The translations under genes were made by a program, and so were the position numbers. Shown here one piece after another: positions 45,953 through 53,931 of a DNA stretch of 64,000 nt. The DNA is from CAVOJV01 sp963696325 (lineage in GTDB: Bacteria > Pseudomonadota > Gammaproteobacteria > Competibacterales > Competibacteraceae): NCBI GenBank assembly GCA_963696325.1, contig CAVOJV010000028.1:1-64000 (forward strand). The letters run 5' to 3'. The first letter of the stretch is position 1, and each line of letters starts with the position of its first letter. The notes under the pieces are model-generated. The model made no database searches and had not been told where the DNA came from. It worked only from the letters and a program-made list of their open reading frames with translations.

Positions 45953-46152
45953 CAATTGACTCCAGTAAATTTCATTCGTTTAACTGTAATCCTATGGAAA
46001 ACGAATTCGCAAGGAAGTTGCCGTGGGTGAATAAATACCTGGGATTTACGATGAGCGCCAAGCGCGGGCCGGTAAATCATAGATCTACCGACTGCCTAAT
46101 TCACAACCAGCCCGAACGTTCCCGATAGGACTATTTTCGGCATCAGTACCTA

Positions 46153-46899
46153 TTATTTCGCCTTGCCCTGATTGGCCACGGCTTCCATGAGCTTCCTGAT
46201 CTCCTCGGGATCGCCCAGGTAGTAGCGATTAGTCGGACGCAGGTTCTGGTCGAGTTCGTAGATCAGCGGTATGCCGGTAGGAATATTCAGTCCCACGATT
46301 TCTTCGTCGGAGATGCCATCCAGGTATTTCACGAGCGCCCGCAGGCTGTTGCCGTGAGCCGCAACGAGCACCCGCTTACCGGAGCGAATAGCGGGTACAA
46401 TCATATCGTGCCAGTAAGGCATAACGCGCACGATGGTCGTTTTAAGGCTCTCGGTGTGGGGCAGAACCAGGGGGTCGAGGTCGGCATAGCGAGGGTCGCT
46501 GCCTGGAGAGCGCGGGTCGCTCGCCTCCAGTTCGGGCGGTGGGATGTCAAAACTGCGACGCCAGATCAGCACTTGATCTTCGCCGTGTTTGGCGGCCGTT
46601 TCCGCCTTGTTCAGACCCTGTAGCCCGCCATAGTGCCGCTCGTTGAGTCGCCAGCTACGATGGACCGGAATCCACATCAGGTCCATTTCATCCAGCACCA
46701 ACCACAAGGTCCGGATCGCGCGCTTGAGTACGGACGTGAAAGCGATGTCAAAGCCATAGCCTTCTTTCTGGAGTACCTGCCCACCTTTCTTCGCTTCTTC
46801 GCGACCCTTGTCGGACAGGTCCACGTCATACCAGCCGGTGAAACGGTTTTCCTTATTCCACTGGCTTTCGCCGTGACGGATCAATACGATTTTATACAT
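46153..46899 (-). CDS. gpmA: 2,3-bisphosphoglycerate-dependent phosphoglycerate mutase
   Basis: Interconverts 3- and 2-phosphoglycerate in glycolysis. The 248 aa protein is full length. The phospho-acceptor His is in LIRHGESQWN, the partner His in LVAAHGNSLRALV, and substrate contacts lie in NRFTGWYDVDLS and RLNERHYGGLQGLNK. A GGAGATAG ribosome site precedes the start. It is divergent from the ArsR operon across a 336-bp gap. Confidence 0.95.
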   Translation of the reverse strand: MYKIVLIRHGESQWNKENRFTGWYDVDLSDKGREEAKKGGQVLQKEGYGFDIAFTSVLKRAIRTLWLVLDEMDLMWIPVHRSWRLNERHYGGLQGLNKAETAAKHGEDQVLIWRRSFDIPPPELEASDPRSPGSDPRYADLDPLVLPHTESLKTTIVRVMPYWHDMIVPAIRSGKRVLVAAHGNSLRALVKYLDGISDEEIVGLNIPTGIPLIYELDQNLRPTNRYYLGDPEEIRKLMEAVANQGKAK

Positions 46900-47130
46900 A
46901 AACTATCTCCTCGCAAAATCCCAATAGGTTGGTTAACGATGGATTGGTAAAGCAGTCCCTGTGATTGTCAGACAGCGCCGCGTTATTTGCGGAACGTGCC
47001 GATAGGGCAGGGAATAAATTCATAAGCAAATGATAACACGCTTAAACCCCTTATTTCACAAACGCGTTGCGGTTGGCGTTTCTCCCGCGCCAGGTCTAGC
47101 ACACACTGCCGCTCCAACTTCTCAATCGGT

Positions 47131-47144
47131 GTATATTAATGTAT
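47131..47144. promoter_or_regulatory. Imperfect palindrome, possible operator of the ArsR-type regulator
   Basis: GTATATTAATGTAT is a 14-bp near-palindrome about 90 bp before the regulator start. A possible -35 TTCTCA (47119) and -10 TATGCT (47142) flank it with 17-bp spacing, so a repressor bound here would block RNA polymerase. The remaining 46900-47235 gap holds the gpmA leader and no visible gene. Confidence 0.35.
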
Positions 47145-47235
47145 GCTTATTTTCCCAAAAAGCTTCGACAGAGCTCCTCTTGTGATAAATAACGAGTATG
47201 CCGGTTGCGACCGTGAGCTAACGGGAGCGGACACT

Positions 47236-47550
47236 ATGATCGCTGACACTGATTATCTGATGACCAGGGACGAAGATATCGAGCGCGCCTCGCGTTCTCT
47301 CAAGGCCATGTCGCATCCCTTGCGTTTGAAGATTCTCTGCACTCTGGGCAGTCAGGAAGTCAGCGTACAGGACATTGTCGAGCACGTAGGTACCTCGCAA
47401 AGCAACATTTCCCAGCATCTGGCCATCCTCCGTGACAAGGGCATACTGGCTTCCCGCAAAGATGGCAATCGCGTCTACTACCGGGTAGGCGACACCCGCA
47501 CCTTGCGCCTCATTAGCATGATGCGGGAGGTATTTTGCTCGCAGGGTTAA
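47236..47550 (+). CDS. ArsR/SmtB-family repressor, BigR/SqrR-like (probable persulfide sensor)
   Basis: A 104 aa winged-helix regulator from ATG 47236 (GGGAG upstream). The recognition region is VQDIVEHVGTSQSNISQHLA followed by ILRDKGILASRKDGNRVYY. It lacks the ArsR CxC metal site. Two cysteines, Cys35 (RLKILCTLG) and Cys101 (REVFCSQG), are 66 residues apart, the spacing of the dithiol pair in BigR and SqrR, which sense reactive sulfur. The downstream DUF2892 and rhodanese genes are typical BigR-type targets. The function is inferred from this pattern and context. Confidence 0.82.
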   Translation: MIADTDYLMTRDEDIERASRSLKAMSHPLRLKILCTLGSQEVSVQDIVEHVGTSQSNISQHLAILRDKGILASRKDGNRVYYRVGDTRTLRLISMMREVFCSQG

Positions 47551-47602
47551 GCATATTCTTTCGGGAGTTAGGTAATTACTGCCAATCGGTAAAAAGAACT
47601 TC

Positions 47603-47809
47603 ATGAATAGCGAACGCATGATACGCATCGTGGCCGGCTTTTTTGTGCTATTGTCCCTAGCCCTGGGCGCCCCAGCGAGCCCTTTCTACCACAGCGTCTA
47701 CTGGTTGTGGGTTACTGCCTTCGTGGGGCTTAATTTGTTCCAAAGCGGGTTTACCCGCTTTTGTCCAGCAGAAATCATACTGTGGAAACTGGGCGTTAGA
47801 AAATCCTAA
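47603..47809 (+). CDS. DUF2892 small membrane protein (YgaP-like transmembrane domain)
   Basis: A 68 aa inner-membrane protein with two transmembrane helices (RIVAGFFVLLSLALG and WLWVTAFVGLNLFQSGF) and the closing FCPAEIILWKLGVRKS. This is the DUF2892 unit that in YgaP-type proteins is joined to a rhodanese domain. Here the rhodanese is encoded separately, 32 bp downstream. The conserved Cys of TRFCPAEIIL may take part in sulfur transfer. Confidence 0.86.
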   Translation: MNSERMIRIVAGFFVLLSLALGAPASPFYHSVYWLWVTAFVGLNLFQSGFTRFCPAEIILWKLGVRKS

Positions 47810-47841
47810 ACCCGCTATGCAACTCCCCTTCAAGGAATCCC

Positions 47842-48267
47842 ATGCAGCAATTCATCGAATTCGCCCTCAAAAATTTGCTGTTGTTCGCGGCTCTAGTCGT
47901 TATCCTCGGTCTGTTGATTGGCAATGAGATCATCCGCAGAGTCCGCGGCGTTAAAAACATCGATCCCAGTCAGGCATTGCCACTCATCAATCACCAGGAT
48001 GCGGTGGTGTTGGATATCCGCGACAGTGGCGATTATAAGGCAGGCCATGTCCCAGACGCCCGTAACATCCCGCTGAATAACCTGGCGACTCGCCTGGGCG
48101 AGCTGGAGAAATTCAAGGGCAAACCGATCATCGTCTATTGCCGGTCCGACGTCAGTTCCAATGGGGCTTGCGCATTACTCAAAAAGAACGGTTTTGAAAC
48201 GGTATACACGCTGAGCGGCGGCTTGCCCGCCTGGCAGACCGCCAATCTGCCTATCCGCAAGAAATAG
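47842..48267 (+). CDS. Membrane-anchored rhodanese-like sulfurtransferase
   Basis: A 141 aa protein with an N-terminal transmembrane helix (LLLFAALVVILGLLIGNEII) and a single rhodanese domain (~40-138). The active-site Cys is in IVYCRSDVSSNGA, and the conserved VLDIRDSGDYKAGHVPDARN and LSGGLPAWQTANLP motifs are intact. Rhodaneses carry persulfide on the Cys. It is third in the run with the BigR/SqrR-like regulator and the DUF2892 protein. Alternatively it belongs with grxC-secB, where a rhodanese (YibN) is also found in E. coli. Confidence 0.9.
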   Translation: MQQFIEFALKNLLLFAALVVILGLLIGNEIIRRVRGVKNIDPSQALPLINHQDAVVLDIRDSGDYKAGHVPDARNIPLNNLATRLGELEKFKGKPIIVYCRSDVSSNGACALLKKNGFETVYTLSGGLPAWQTANLPIRKK

Positions 48268-48295
48268 AGGCGCCGTATTCTTGGAGAGTTTTGAG

Positions 48296-48553
48296 ATGGT
48301 AAATATCATGATGTATGCCTCCACATACTGCCCATATTGCCGAGCGGCCCGGGACTTGTTGGATGACAAGGGGGTGCAATACACGATCATGGATGTGGAT
48401 AGTGATTACAGTATTTGGGAGGAAATGACCGAGCGCAGCCACCGGCATACCGTTCCGCAGATCTTCATCGACGCACTGCATGTGGGTGGGTTCGATGATT
48501 TATCGGCCCTGGATGCGCGCGGTGGGCTGGATCCACTGCTCAATAAACGTTAA
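48296..48553 (+). CDS. grxC: Glutaredoxin 3
   Basis: An 85 aa dithiol glutaredoxin with active site CPYC (TYCPYCRAARDLL), the cis-Pro loop HTVPQIFID and the glutathione-binding VGGFDDLSALD. ATG 48296 follows GGAGAG. It reduces disulfides with glutathione. The order rhodanese-grxC-secB-gpsA matches E. coli yibN-grxC-secB-gpsA. Confidence 0.95.
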   Translation: MVNIMMYASTYCPYCRAARDLLDDKGVQYTIMDVDSDYSIWEEMTERSHRHTVPQIFIDALHVGGFDDLSALDARGGLDPLLNKR

Positions 48554-48692
48554 GGCATTCATCAGTCCCTGAAGCCGAAAGCGCGAGGTTAACTGCGCGC
48601 GCAGGTGCTTAGAACAGGGCAAGGCTTTGCGTCATGGCCAGTGTCCAGGTATAAGACACGATTCCAACTCAACACAAACCCAAGGAATCGTA

Positions 48693-49151
48693 ATGAGCGA
48701 CGAAACGCCCTCACAGCAGCTTGAAATCCAGAAGATCTATCTCAAGGATGTTTCTCTGGAGACCCCTAATTCGCCCATGATTTTCACCGAGCAGTGGCAA
48801 CCTGAGACCAGCGTACAGCTTGACAATGCTTCGGAGCAGCTTGCCGATTATGTTTACGAGGTTGTGCTTACCCTGACGGTGACCGCCAAACTGGGTGAAA
48901 AGACCGCCTATCTCGTGGAGATACAGCAGGCCGGAATTTTCACTGTCCAGGGTTTTACTGATGAACAGTTAGGGCATGTGCTGGGCGCGTTTTGCCCCAA
49001 CACCTTGTTCCCCTTCGCCCGCGAGGTGCTCGCCTCGATGGTCAGCAAGGGCGGCTTCCCGCCGCTGTTATTGAGCCCTATCAATTTTGACGCCCTCCAT
49101 TTGCAGCGCCTGCAATCCCGGCAGGCCCAGCAGACTGGAGCCAAGCACTAG
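48693..49151 (+). CDS. secB: Protein-export chaperone SecB
   Basis: Keeps preproteins unfolded and delivers them to SecA. The 152 aa protein starts at ATG 48693 after AAGGAATC. Conserved features are IQKIYLKDVSLETPNSP, VVLTLTVTAKLGEKTAYLVE, QAGIFTVQGF and LFPFAREVLASMVSKGGFPP. gpsA starts 3 bp after its stop, so the two are translationally linked, as in E. coli. Confidence 0.96.
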   Translation: MSDETPSQQLEIQKIYLKDVSLETPNSPMIFTEQWQPETSVQLDNASEQLADYVYEVVLTLTVTAKLGEKTAYLVEIQQAGIFTVQGFTDEQLGHVLGAFCPNTLFPFAREVLASMVSKGGFPPLLLSPINFDALHLQRLQSRQAQQTGAKH

Positions 49152-49154
49152 CCC

Positions 49155-50156
49155 ATGGCCACCACCGTCGCGGTACTGGGCGCAGGCTCCTGGGGCACGG
49201 CTTTGGCCCTGTTACTGTCTCGCAATGGTCATGCAGTCCGGCTGTGGAGCCATCATTCCGAGCAGGTAGCGCGATTGCGCCATGACCGGGAAAACCGTCG
49301 CTACCTGCCGGGCTGCGCTTTCCCCGCCGGCCTGACGGTCGAACCGGACCTGGCCGCGGCAGGGGGGAGGTCCGCTATCGTTTTGATCGCGGTACCCAGC
49401 CATGCTTATGGTGAAACCCTGGCTCGTGTCAAACCCCACCTGGACGTTAATACGGGCATTGCCTGGGCCACCAAGGGACTGGAGCATGGCAGTGGGCGCT
49501 TTCTGCATCAGGTCACGGCGCAACTCCTGGGCGAGAACTGGCCCGCCGCGGTAATATCCGGTCCCAGTTTCGCCCGCGAAGTAGCCGTCGGCATGCCCAC
49601 CGCCGTCACCGTGGCCTCGCGTGAAGTTGGCTATGCCCGTCAAGTGGCGGCTTTACTGCATGGCTCCAACCTGCGCGCTTACACCAGTGAGGACGTGATC
49701 GGTGTGGAACTGGGCGGGGCGGTTAAAAACGTCCTGGCTATTGCCGTTGGCGTGTCAGATGGCCTGGGTTTTGGCGCCAACGCCCGGGCTGCGCTAATCA
49801 CCCGGGGCCTCGCGGAGATGGTGCGCCTTGGCGAGGTGGTGGGTGGCCGCCGGGAGACCTTCATGGGCTTGGCAGGCATCGGCGATCTGGTGCTAACCTG
49901 CACCGATGATCAGTCCCGCAACCGCCGCTTCGGGCTGGCCATCGGTCGGGGCCAGCCCGAAGCGGAAGCCTGCGCCGCCATTGGCCAGGTGGTGGAGGGC
50001 ATCGTTACGACCCGGGAGATCATGAGGCTGGCCCGCCGTTACCGCGTGGAAATGCCCATCACCGAACAGGTAGATCAGGTGCTGGACCAAGGGCGGGACC
50101 CGCGCCAGGCCGTGGAGGCGCTGCTCGCCAGGGACCTTAAACCTGAAACGGGTTAA
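49155..50156 (+). CDS. gpsA: Glycerol-3-phosphate dehydrogenase [NAD(P)+]
   Basis: Makes sn-glycerol-3-phosphate for phospholipids from dihydroxyacetone phosphate. The 333 aa protein has the Rossmann loop VAVLGAGSWGTALALLLSRN, SGPSFAREVA, catalytic Lys in GVELGGAVKNVLAIAVGV, and GLAGIGDLVLTCTDDQSRNR. It ends the grxC-secB-gpsA run and is convergent with the sigma-54 activator (103-bp gap). Confidence 0.96.
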   Translation: MATTVAVLGAGSWGTALALLLSRNGHAVRLWSHHSEQVARLRHDRENRRYLPGCAFPAGLTVEPDLAAAGGRSAIVLIAVPSHAYGETLARVKPHLDVNTGIAWATKGLEHGSGRFLHQVTAQLLGENWPAAVISGPSFAREVAVGMPTAVTVASREVGYARQVAALLHGSNLRAYTSEDVIGVELGGAVKNVLAIAVGVSDGLGFGANARAALITRGLAEMVRLGEVVGGRRETFMGLAGIGDLVLTCTDDQSRNRRFGLAIGRGQPEAEACAAIGQVVEGIVTTREIMRLARRYRVEMPITEQVDQVLDQGRDPRQAVEALLARDLKPETG

Positions 50157-50259
50157 GCCGAGCAACCCCGATGTCTGGGTCGGAAACGTTCCGGGCGCTG
50201 CAACCCGTCTCCTTAAGAGAGCGGAAACGCCACCATCGCGGCGATATTTCAGGAGCGAT

Positions 50260-51747
50260 CTACTGGGTGCTGGATGAAGTTCGCAGGTGCTTTTTGACGG
50301 TACGCCGGTCCAACCCGGTGCGCCGGGCCACTTCCTCGAAGTTGCCAAAGCGCCGGTATAGCAGGGTGCAGTAATGACCAATCAATGTCCGTACATCCAG
50401 TTCACCTGCCTGCAACTGCCGCAGAAACTCGTCGTCAGGGCTCATCGCGGCAGCCGGAAAATCACTCTCGTAACGTCGGGTCAGCAATATCCGCCGTACC
50501 GCCTGCTCCAATTCGCGGACATTGCCAGGCCAGGGATAGTCGGGCGACACATCTCGCTTCATGATAGCCAAGACCATCCCAGTCAATTCTGGGCGGTCTT
50601 GACCCGTCATACGTTCCACCAGTGACCGCACCAGCAGATCCAGCTCCTCGGCTGATTCCCGGAGGCGCTCGCGCAACGGGGGCACAATGATGATGTCCGA
50701 GCACAACCGGTAAAAGAAATCATCCCGCAACTTGCCATATTTGCGCAAATCACCGACCGGACGGTTGGTGGCGGCGATTACCCGCCCGGAGAAACGCAGC
50801 GGTTGGTGGCTGCCCACCGGGGTGAACGTCCGCTCTTGCAGTACCCGCAGGAGTTTTATTTGCACATTCAGGCTGGCATCGCCGATTTCGTCTAAAAACA
50901 GCGACCCGTAGGGGCTGCAGAGTTCAAACACACCCTTATGGTTATCCACCGCACCCGTGAACGCGCCCTTGCGATGGCCAAAAAGTTCCGATTCGATGAG
51001 ACTCTCAGGAAATTCGGACAGGTTGATGGCAATAAAGGTATCGGTAAAGCTGTGGCGGAACCGCTTGCTGACTGGATCGAAGGGAATGTAGACTGACCGC
51101 CCGATGGCCCCCGCCGCCGTTCCCTTGCCGGTGCCTGTTTCTCCGAGCAGCAGGGTGGAAAAATCCTCCATGCGATTCCACAGATAGCGGTCATAGGTGC
51201 GGGCGTCGTGGGTAAAGACATTGTTCCACAGCGCAAAGCGCAGCTTCCGCATGGAGGAACTGACTCCTACCAGCGAGCGAATGATGAAATAGTAGGCGCG
51301 CCGGAGCTGATAGAAGAGCCCGAAGTAACGCAAGGCATCCCGATCAGAAAAGCCTCTGGACCGCAAAATGGCAATCGCCTCGTCGGCAAATAGCGCCTCA
51401 GGTGGAGTACCCGGATGAACCAATTCGGTCTCGATCAGCGCGTCCAGGGCGGTGACAAAGCGGTGATAGGCGTGGAACAGGAAAGCGTGTTCCAGAAGCT
51501 TTCGATCTTCGCCATGAAAGGGCAGGATGGTGTCCGCCCCGTGACGCGCAAGCTTAACGAACCGCTCGTCCAGGGCTGGAATCAGCGCAGTGAAGAGGTG
51601 TTCGCTGCCGTGCTCCAGGAGCGCGCCCGGCGCTACCACCGCCTCGATCTTGGCCCGCTCCACGCTAAACGGGTTGGTGAAGATGGCAGCGGCCACCAGG
51701 GAGAAAAATTCCCGGTCTGCAGGGTCGAGTTCGGTTTTTTGACGCAC
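50260..51747 (-). CDS. Sigma-54-dependent transcriptional activator, likely regulator of the pspA locus
   Basis: A 495 aa bacterial enhancer-binding protein from GTG 51747. Residues ~1-190 are a helical domain I do not recognise. The AAA+ domain (~195-420) has a variant Walker A (GETGTGKG), the sigma-54 contact loop GAFTGAV, Walker B SLFLDEIGDASL and the sensor/arginine region RDDFFYRLCSDI. The C-terminal Fis-type helix-turn-helix is FGNFEEVARRTGLDRRTVKK. It is divergent from pspA, whose upstream region holds a matching sigma-54 promoter. PspF of E. coli lacks such an N-terminal domain, so signal input probably differs. It is not an orthologue of PspF by layout. Confidence 0.87.
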   Translation of the reverse strand: MRQKTELDPADREFFSLVAAAIFTNPFSVERAKIEAVVAPGALLEHGSEHLFTALIPALDERFVKLARHGADTILPFHGEDRKLLEHAFLFHAYHRFVTALDALIETELVHPGTPPEALFADEAIAILRSRGFSDRDALRYFGLFYQLRRAYYFIIRSLVGVSSSMRKLRFALWNNVFTHDARTYDRYLWNRMEDFSTLLLGETGTGKGTAAGAIGRSVYIPFDPVSKRFRHSFTDTFIAINLSEFPESLIESELFGHRKGAFTGAVDNHKGVFELCSPYGSLFLDEIGDASLNVQIKLLRVLQERTFTPVGSHQPLRFSGRVIAATNRPVGDLRKYGKLRDDFFYRLCSDIIIVPPLRERLRESAEELDLLVRSLVERMTGQDRPELTGMVLAIMKRDVSPDYPWPGNVRELEQAVRRILLTRRYESDFPAAAMSPDDEFLRQLQAGELDVRTLIGHYCTLLYRRFGNFEEVARRTGLDRRTVKKHLRTSSSTQ

Positions 51748-51915
51748 GATACCGTGATCCTGTTCAAATAACAGCGCATGAAAAAACTGGATAATACAAA
51801 AAATGTATATGTATCATGCAAAAAATGATAGGCAGTGCCTTCGTAAGGTTTCCGGCAGCTTTGATTAATTTAAAAAAATAATTTAATAAATAATATCTTA
51901 CTTATAAATTATTGA

Positions 51916-51932
51916 TTGGCGCATAATTTGCT
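51916..51932 (+). promoter_or_regulatory. Sigma-54 (-24/-12) promoter upstream of pspA
   Basis: TTGGCGC-ATAA-TTTGCT places the GG (51918-51919) and GC (51930-51931) dinucleotides exactly 10 bp apart, the rule for sigma-54. It lies in a very AT-rich divergent gap, about 105 bp before the pspA start, with room upstream for activator sites. Confidence 0.68.
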
Positions 51933-52035
51933 TAATTTCAGCGTATAAGAATCTCTCAGCCGGGAACAAACTCAGTTCTGCCTAGCCGAGGGGTTGCCGC
52001 CATTCATCAATCACATCCAACTTGTAGAGAGCAAC

Positions 52036-52713
52036 ATGGCAACTATCATTCAACGTATCAATGACTTGTTGAGAGCCAATTTACATCATATGGTGGATCA
52101 GGCCGAGGATCCTGAACGTATGCTGAAACAGATCATCCGTGAAATGGAAGACAATATCCGGGACGCAAAAGTGGCGGTGATCAGTACCATTGCCAGTGAA
52201 AAACAGCTTTTCAATCAGCTTCAGGAACACCGCGCCAAGAGCGGTACCTGGACCAGCAAGGCTGAATATGCCTTGCGGCACGGCCAGGAAGATCTGGCTG
52301 GAACGGCATTGGCCCGCAAGCTCGACCACGAGCGCATTGCCGAAGGTCTTGCGCCGTCGTGGGCAGCGGCGAAAAGTACCAGCGAAAAACTAAAGGAACA
52401 GCTCATGGCGCTGGAGGCGAAAAAGATCGAGGCTTGCCGCCGGCGTACCGGGCTGATTGCCCGTCAGCGCGCGGCCAGGGCTCAGCAATCTCTGAGCAAG
52501 ACCCTGATAAATTTTCAGGATAGTCTGGAAACGCAGGCAAGATTTGCCCACATGGAAGACCGGGTCGCCGAAGCGGAGGCGCAAGCTCAGGCCATCGCCG
52601 AGGTCATGGATGACCACGCTCCGCTGGAACGGGAATTTCTCGACATGGAAACTAAAATGAAAGTCGCCGAGGAATTGGCGGCCTTGAGGAGGAAGATTCA
52701 GGAGTGCCCATAG
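52036..52713 (+). CDS. pspA: Phage-shock protein A (PspA/IM30 family)
   Basis: Peripheral inner-membrane ESCRT-III-like protein that protects the membrane under stress. The 225 aa protein starts MATIIQRINDLLRANLHHMV, the amphipathic lipid-binding helix. It continues as a long helical coiled coil (EDPERMLKQIIREMEDNIRD through FLDMETKMKVAEELAALRR). It is behind the sigma-54 promoter and followed by the YiaA/B-type gene after 68 bp. No pspB or pspC is present, so this is a reduced Psp module. Confidence 0.93.
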   Translation: MATIIQRINDLLRANLHHMVDQAEDPERMLKQIIREMEDNIRDAKVAVISTIASEKQLFNQLQEHRAKSGTWTSKAEYALRHGQEDLAGTALARKLDHERIAEGLAPSWAAAKSTSEKLKEQLMALEAKKIEACRRRTGLIARQRAARAQQSLSKTLINFQDSLETQARFAHMEDRVAEAEAQAQAIAEVMDDHAPLEREFLDMETKMKVAEELAALRRKIQECP

Positions 52714-52781
52714 TAGGACATATGACCCAGTATTGACAGCGACCAGTCGACGTCGATAACCACCCAGTAAGGAGAAATACC

Positions 52782-53072
52782 ATGGAACCAATCCAGGTCA
52801 CGCAACAAAATTCCCAGTCATGGATGTTTTTCGTTAAAGCCTCTTTCGGTCTTTCCGCCCTGGCGATGGGGATCGGTATTTTCTTTCTGCCAACGGACTT
52901 ATGGGTAAAAGGCTATCTTGCCATGGGCACACTCTTTTTGGTGGGGTCCACCTTCACGCTTGCCAAAACGCTGCGGGACGAGTTCGAAGCAAGCAAATTG
53001 ATCAATAAGATCCATGAGGCGAAGACGGAAAAAATACTCAGGGAATACACCTCCGATACCGGCGCGCTTTGA
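52782..53072 (+). CDS. YiaA/YiaB two-helix membrane protein
   Basis: A 96 aa inner-membrane protein matching the YiaA/B two-helix domain: SWMFFVKASFGLSALAMGIG and LWVKGYLAMGTLFLVGSTFT followed by LAKTLRDEFEA and INKIHEAKTEKIL. A GGAG ribosome site precedes it. It follows pspA on the same strand and may be the membrane partner in this Psp module; this is inferred from position alone. Confidence 0.83.
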   Translation: MEPIQVTQQNSQSWMFFVKASFGLSALAMGIGIFFLPTDLWVKGYLAMGTLFLVGSTFTLAKTLRDEFEASKLINKIHEAKTEKILREYTSDTGAL

Positions 53073-53116
53073 TGATTTGAACCCTGTTGGAGCCACTGGG
53101 GGAGACGCGATTTTTT

Positions 53117-53803
53117 CTATCCGGCGCGGGGACCGAAAATGGCGGTCCCCACTCGCACGATGGTGGCCCCTTCGGCAATGGCGGCTTCCAGGTCATCAGA
53201 CATGCCCATGGACAACGTATCCAGCTCGACGCCGGTCGCGATGAGCGCTCCTTGCAGTTCCCGCAAGTGGGCAAACGAAGTGCGCTGTGCGACAAAATCC
53301 GCGCTGGGGGCCGGGATCGCCATCAAGCCACGCAAGCGTAAACGCGGCAACTCGGCCACGGCATGGGCGACATCGGCGAGTTCCACAGCGTTAAGACCAC
53401 GCTTGCTGGCTTCACCGCTGATGTTGACCTGTAGGCAGATATTCAAGGCAGGCAGCGTCTCCGGGCGCTGCTCGCTCAGCCGTTGGGCAAGCTTCAGGCG
53501 GTCCAGGCTGTGCACCCAGGCGAAGTTTTCGGCGATGCCACGAGTCTTGTTGGATTGCAGGGGACCGATGAAATGCCATTCCAAATCCAGCTGCCGCAGC
53601 GCCTCGATCTTTTCCAGAGCTTCTCGCAGATAACTCTCCCCAAACTGGCGCTGGCCCGCGGCCGCCAGCGCGGCGATCACCGCGGCGGGTTTGGTCTTGC
53701 TCACCGCCAACAAGGCCACCGTGCCGGATGGCCGGTGATAGCATCGTTCGGCGTCCCGTAGGCGGGCGAGTACGGTGCTTAGCCGTTCAGCCAGATTAGC
53801 CAT
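53117..53803 (-). CDS. yggS: YggS/PLPBP pyridoxal-phosphate homeostasis protein
   Basis: A 228 aa PLP-binding protein of the alanine-racemase N-terminal fold, involved in vitamin B6 and amino-acid balance. The PLP Lys is in LLAVSKTKPAAVIAALA. QFGESYLREALEKIE, WHFIGPLQSNKTR, LQVNISGEASKRGL and SMGMSDDLEAAIAEGAT follow the family. The ATG at 53803 gives the usual length. It is divergent from pilT, as in Pseudomonas. Confidence 0.94.
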   Translation of the reverse strand: MANLAERLSTVLARLRDAERCYHRPSGTVALLAVSKTKPAAVIAALAAAGQRQFGESYLREALEKIEALRQLDLEWHFIGPLQSNKTRGIAENFAWVHSLDRLKLAQRLSEQRPETLPALNICLQVNISGEASKRGLNAVELADVAHAVAELPRLRLRGLMAIPAPSADFVAQRTSFAHLRELQGALIATGVELDTLSMGMSDDLEAAIAEGATIVRVGTAIFGPRAG

Positions 53804-53931
53804 GCTTGGTTCCCTGAGGTTTGGCACAGTTGGTGTATGGCGCATGCTTGCGTATAGTTTTTGATAATCCTAAGATCATGCGGGTGGTCAGCGGAGCTGC
53901 TGCTAGCCGGCTGTATAATAAGGAAACGATT

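Noticed and set aside
45916..46128. A 70-codon plus-strand frame opposite the ctpA start
   Set aside because: No ribosome site, and it overlaps the ctpA signal peptide antisense; a chance frame.
53821..53860. A TTGGCAC string near pilT as a sigma-54 promoter
   Set aside because: No GC dinucleotide at the required 10-bp spacing from the GG.
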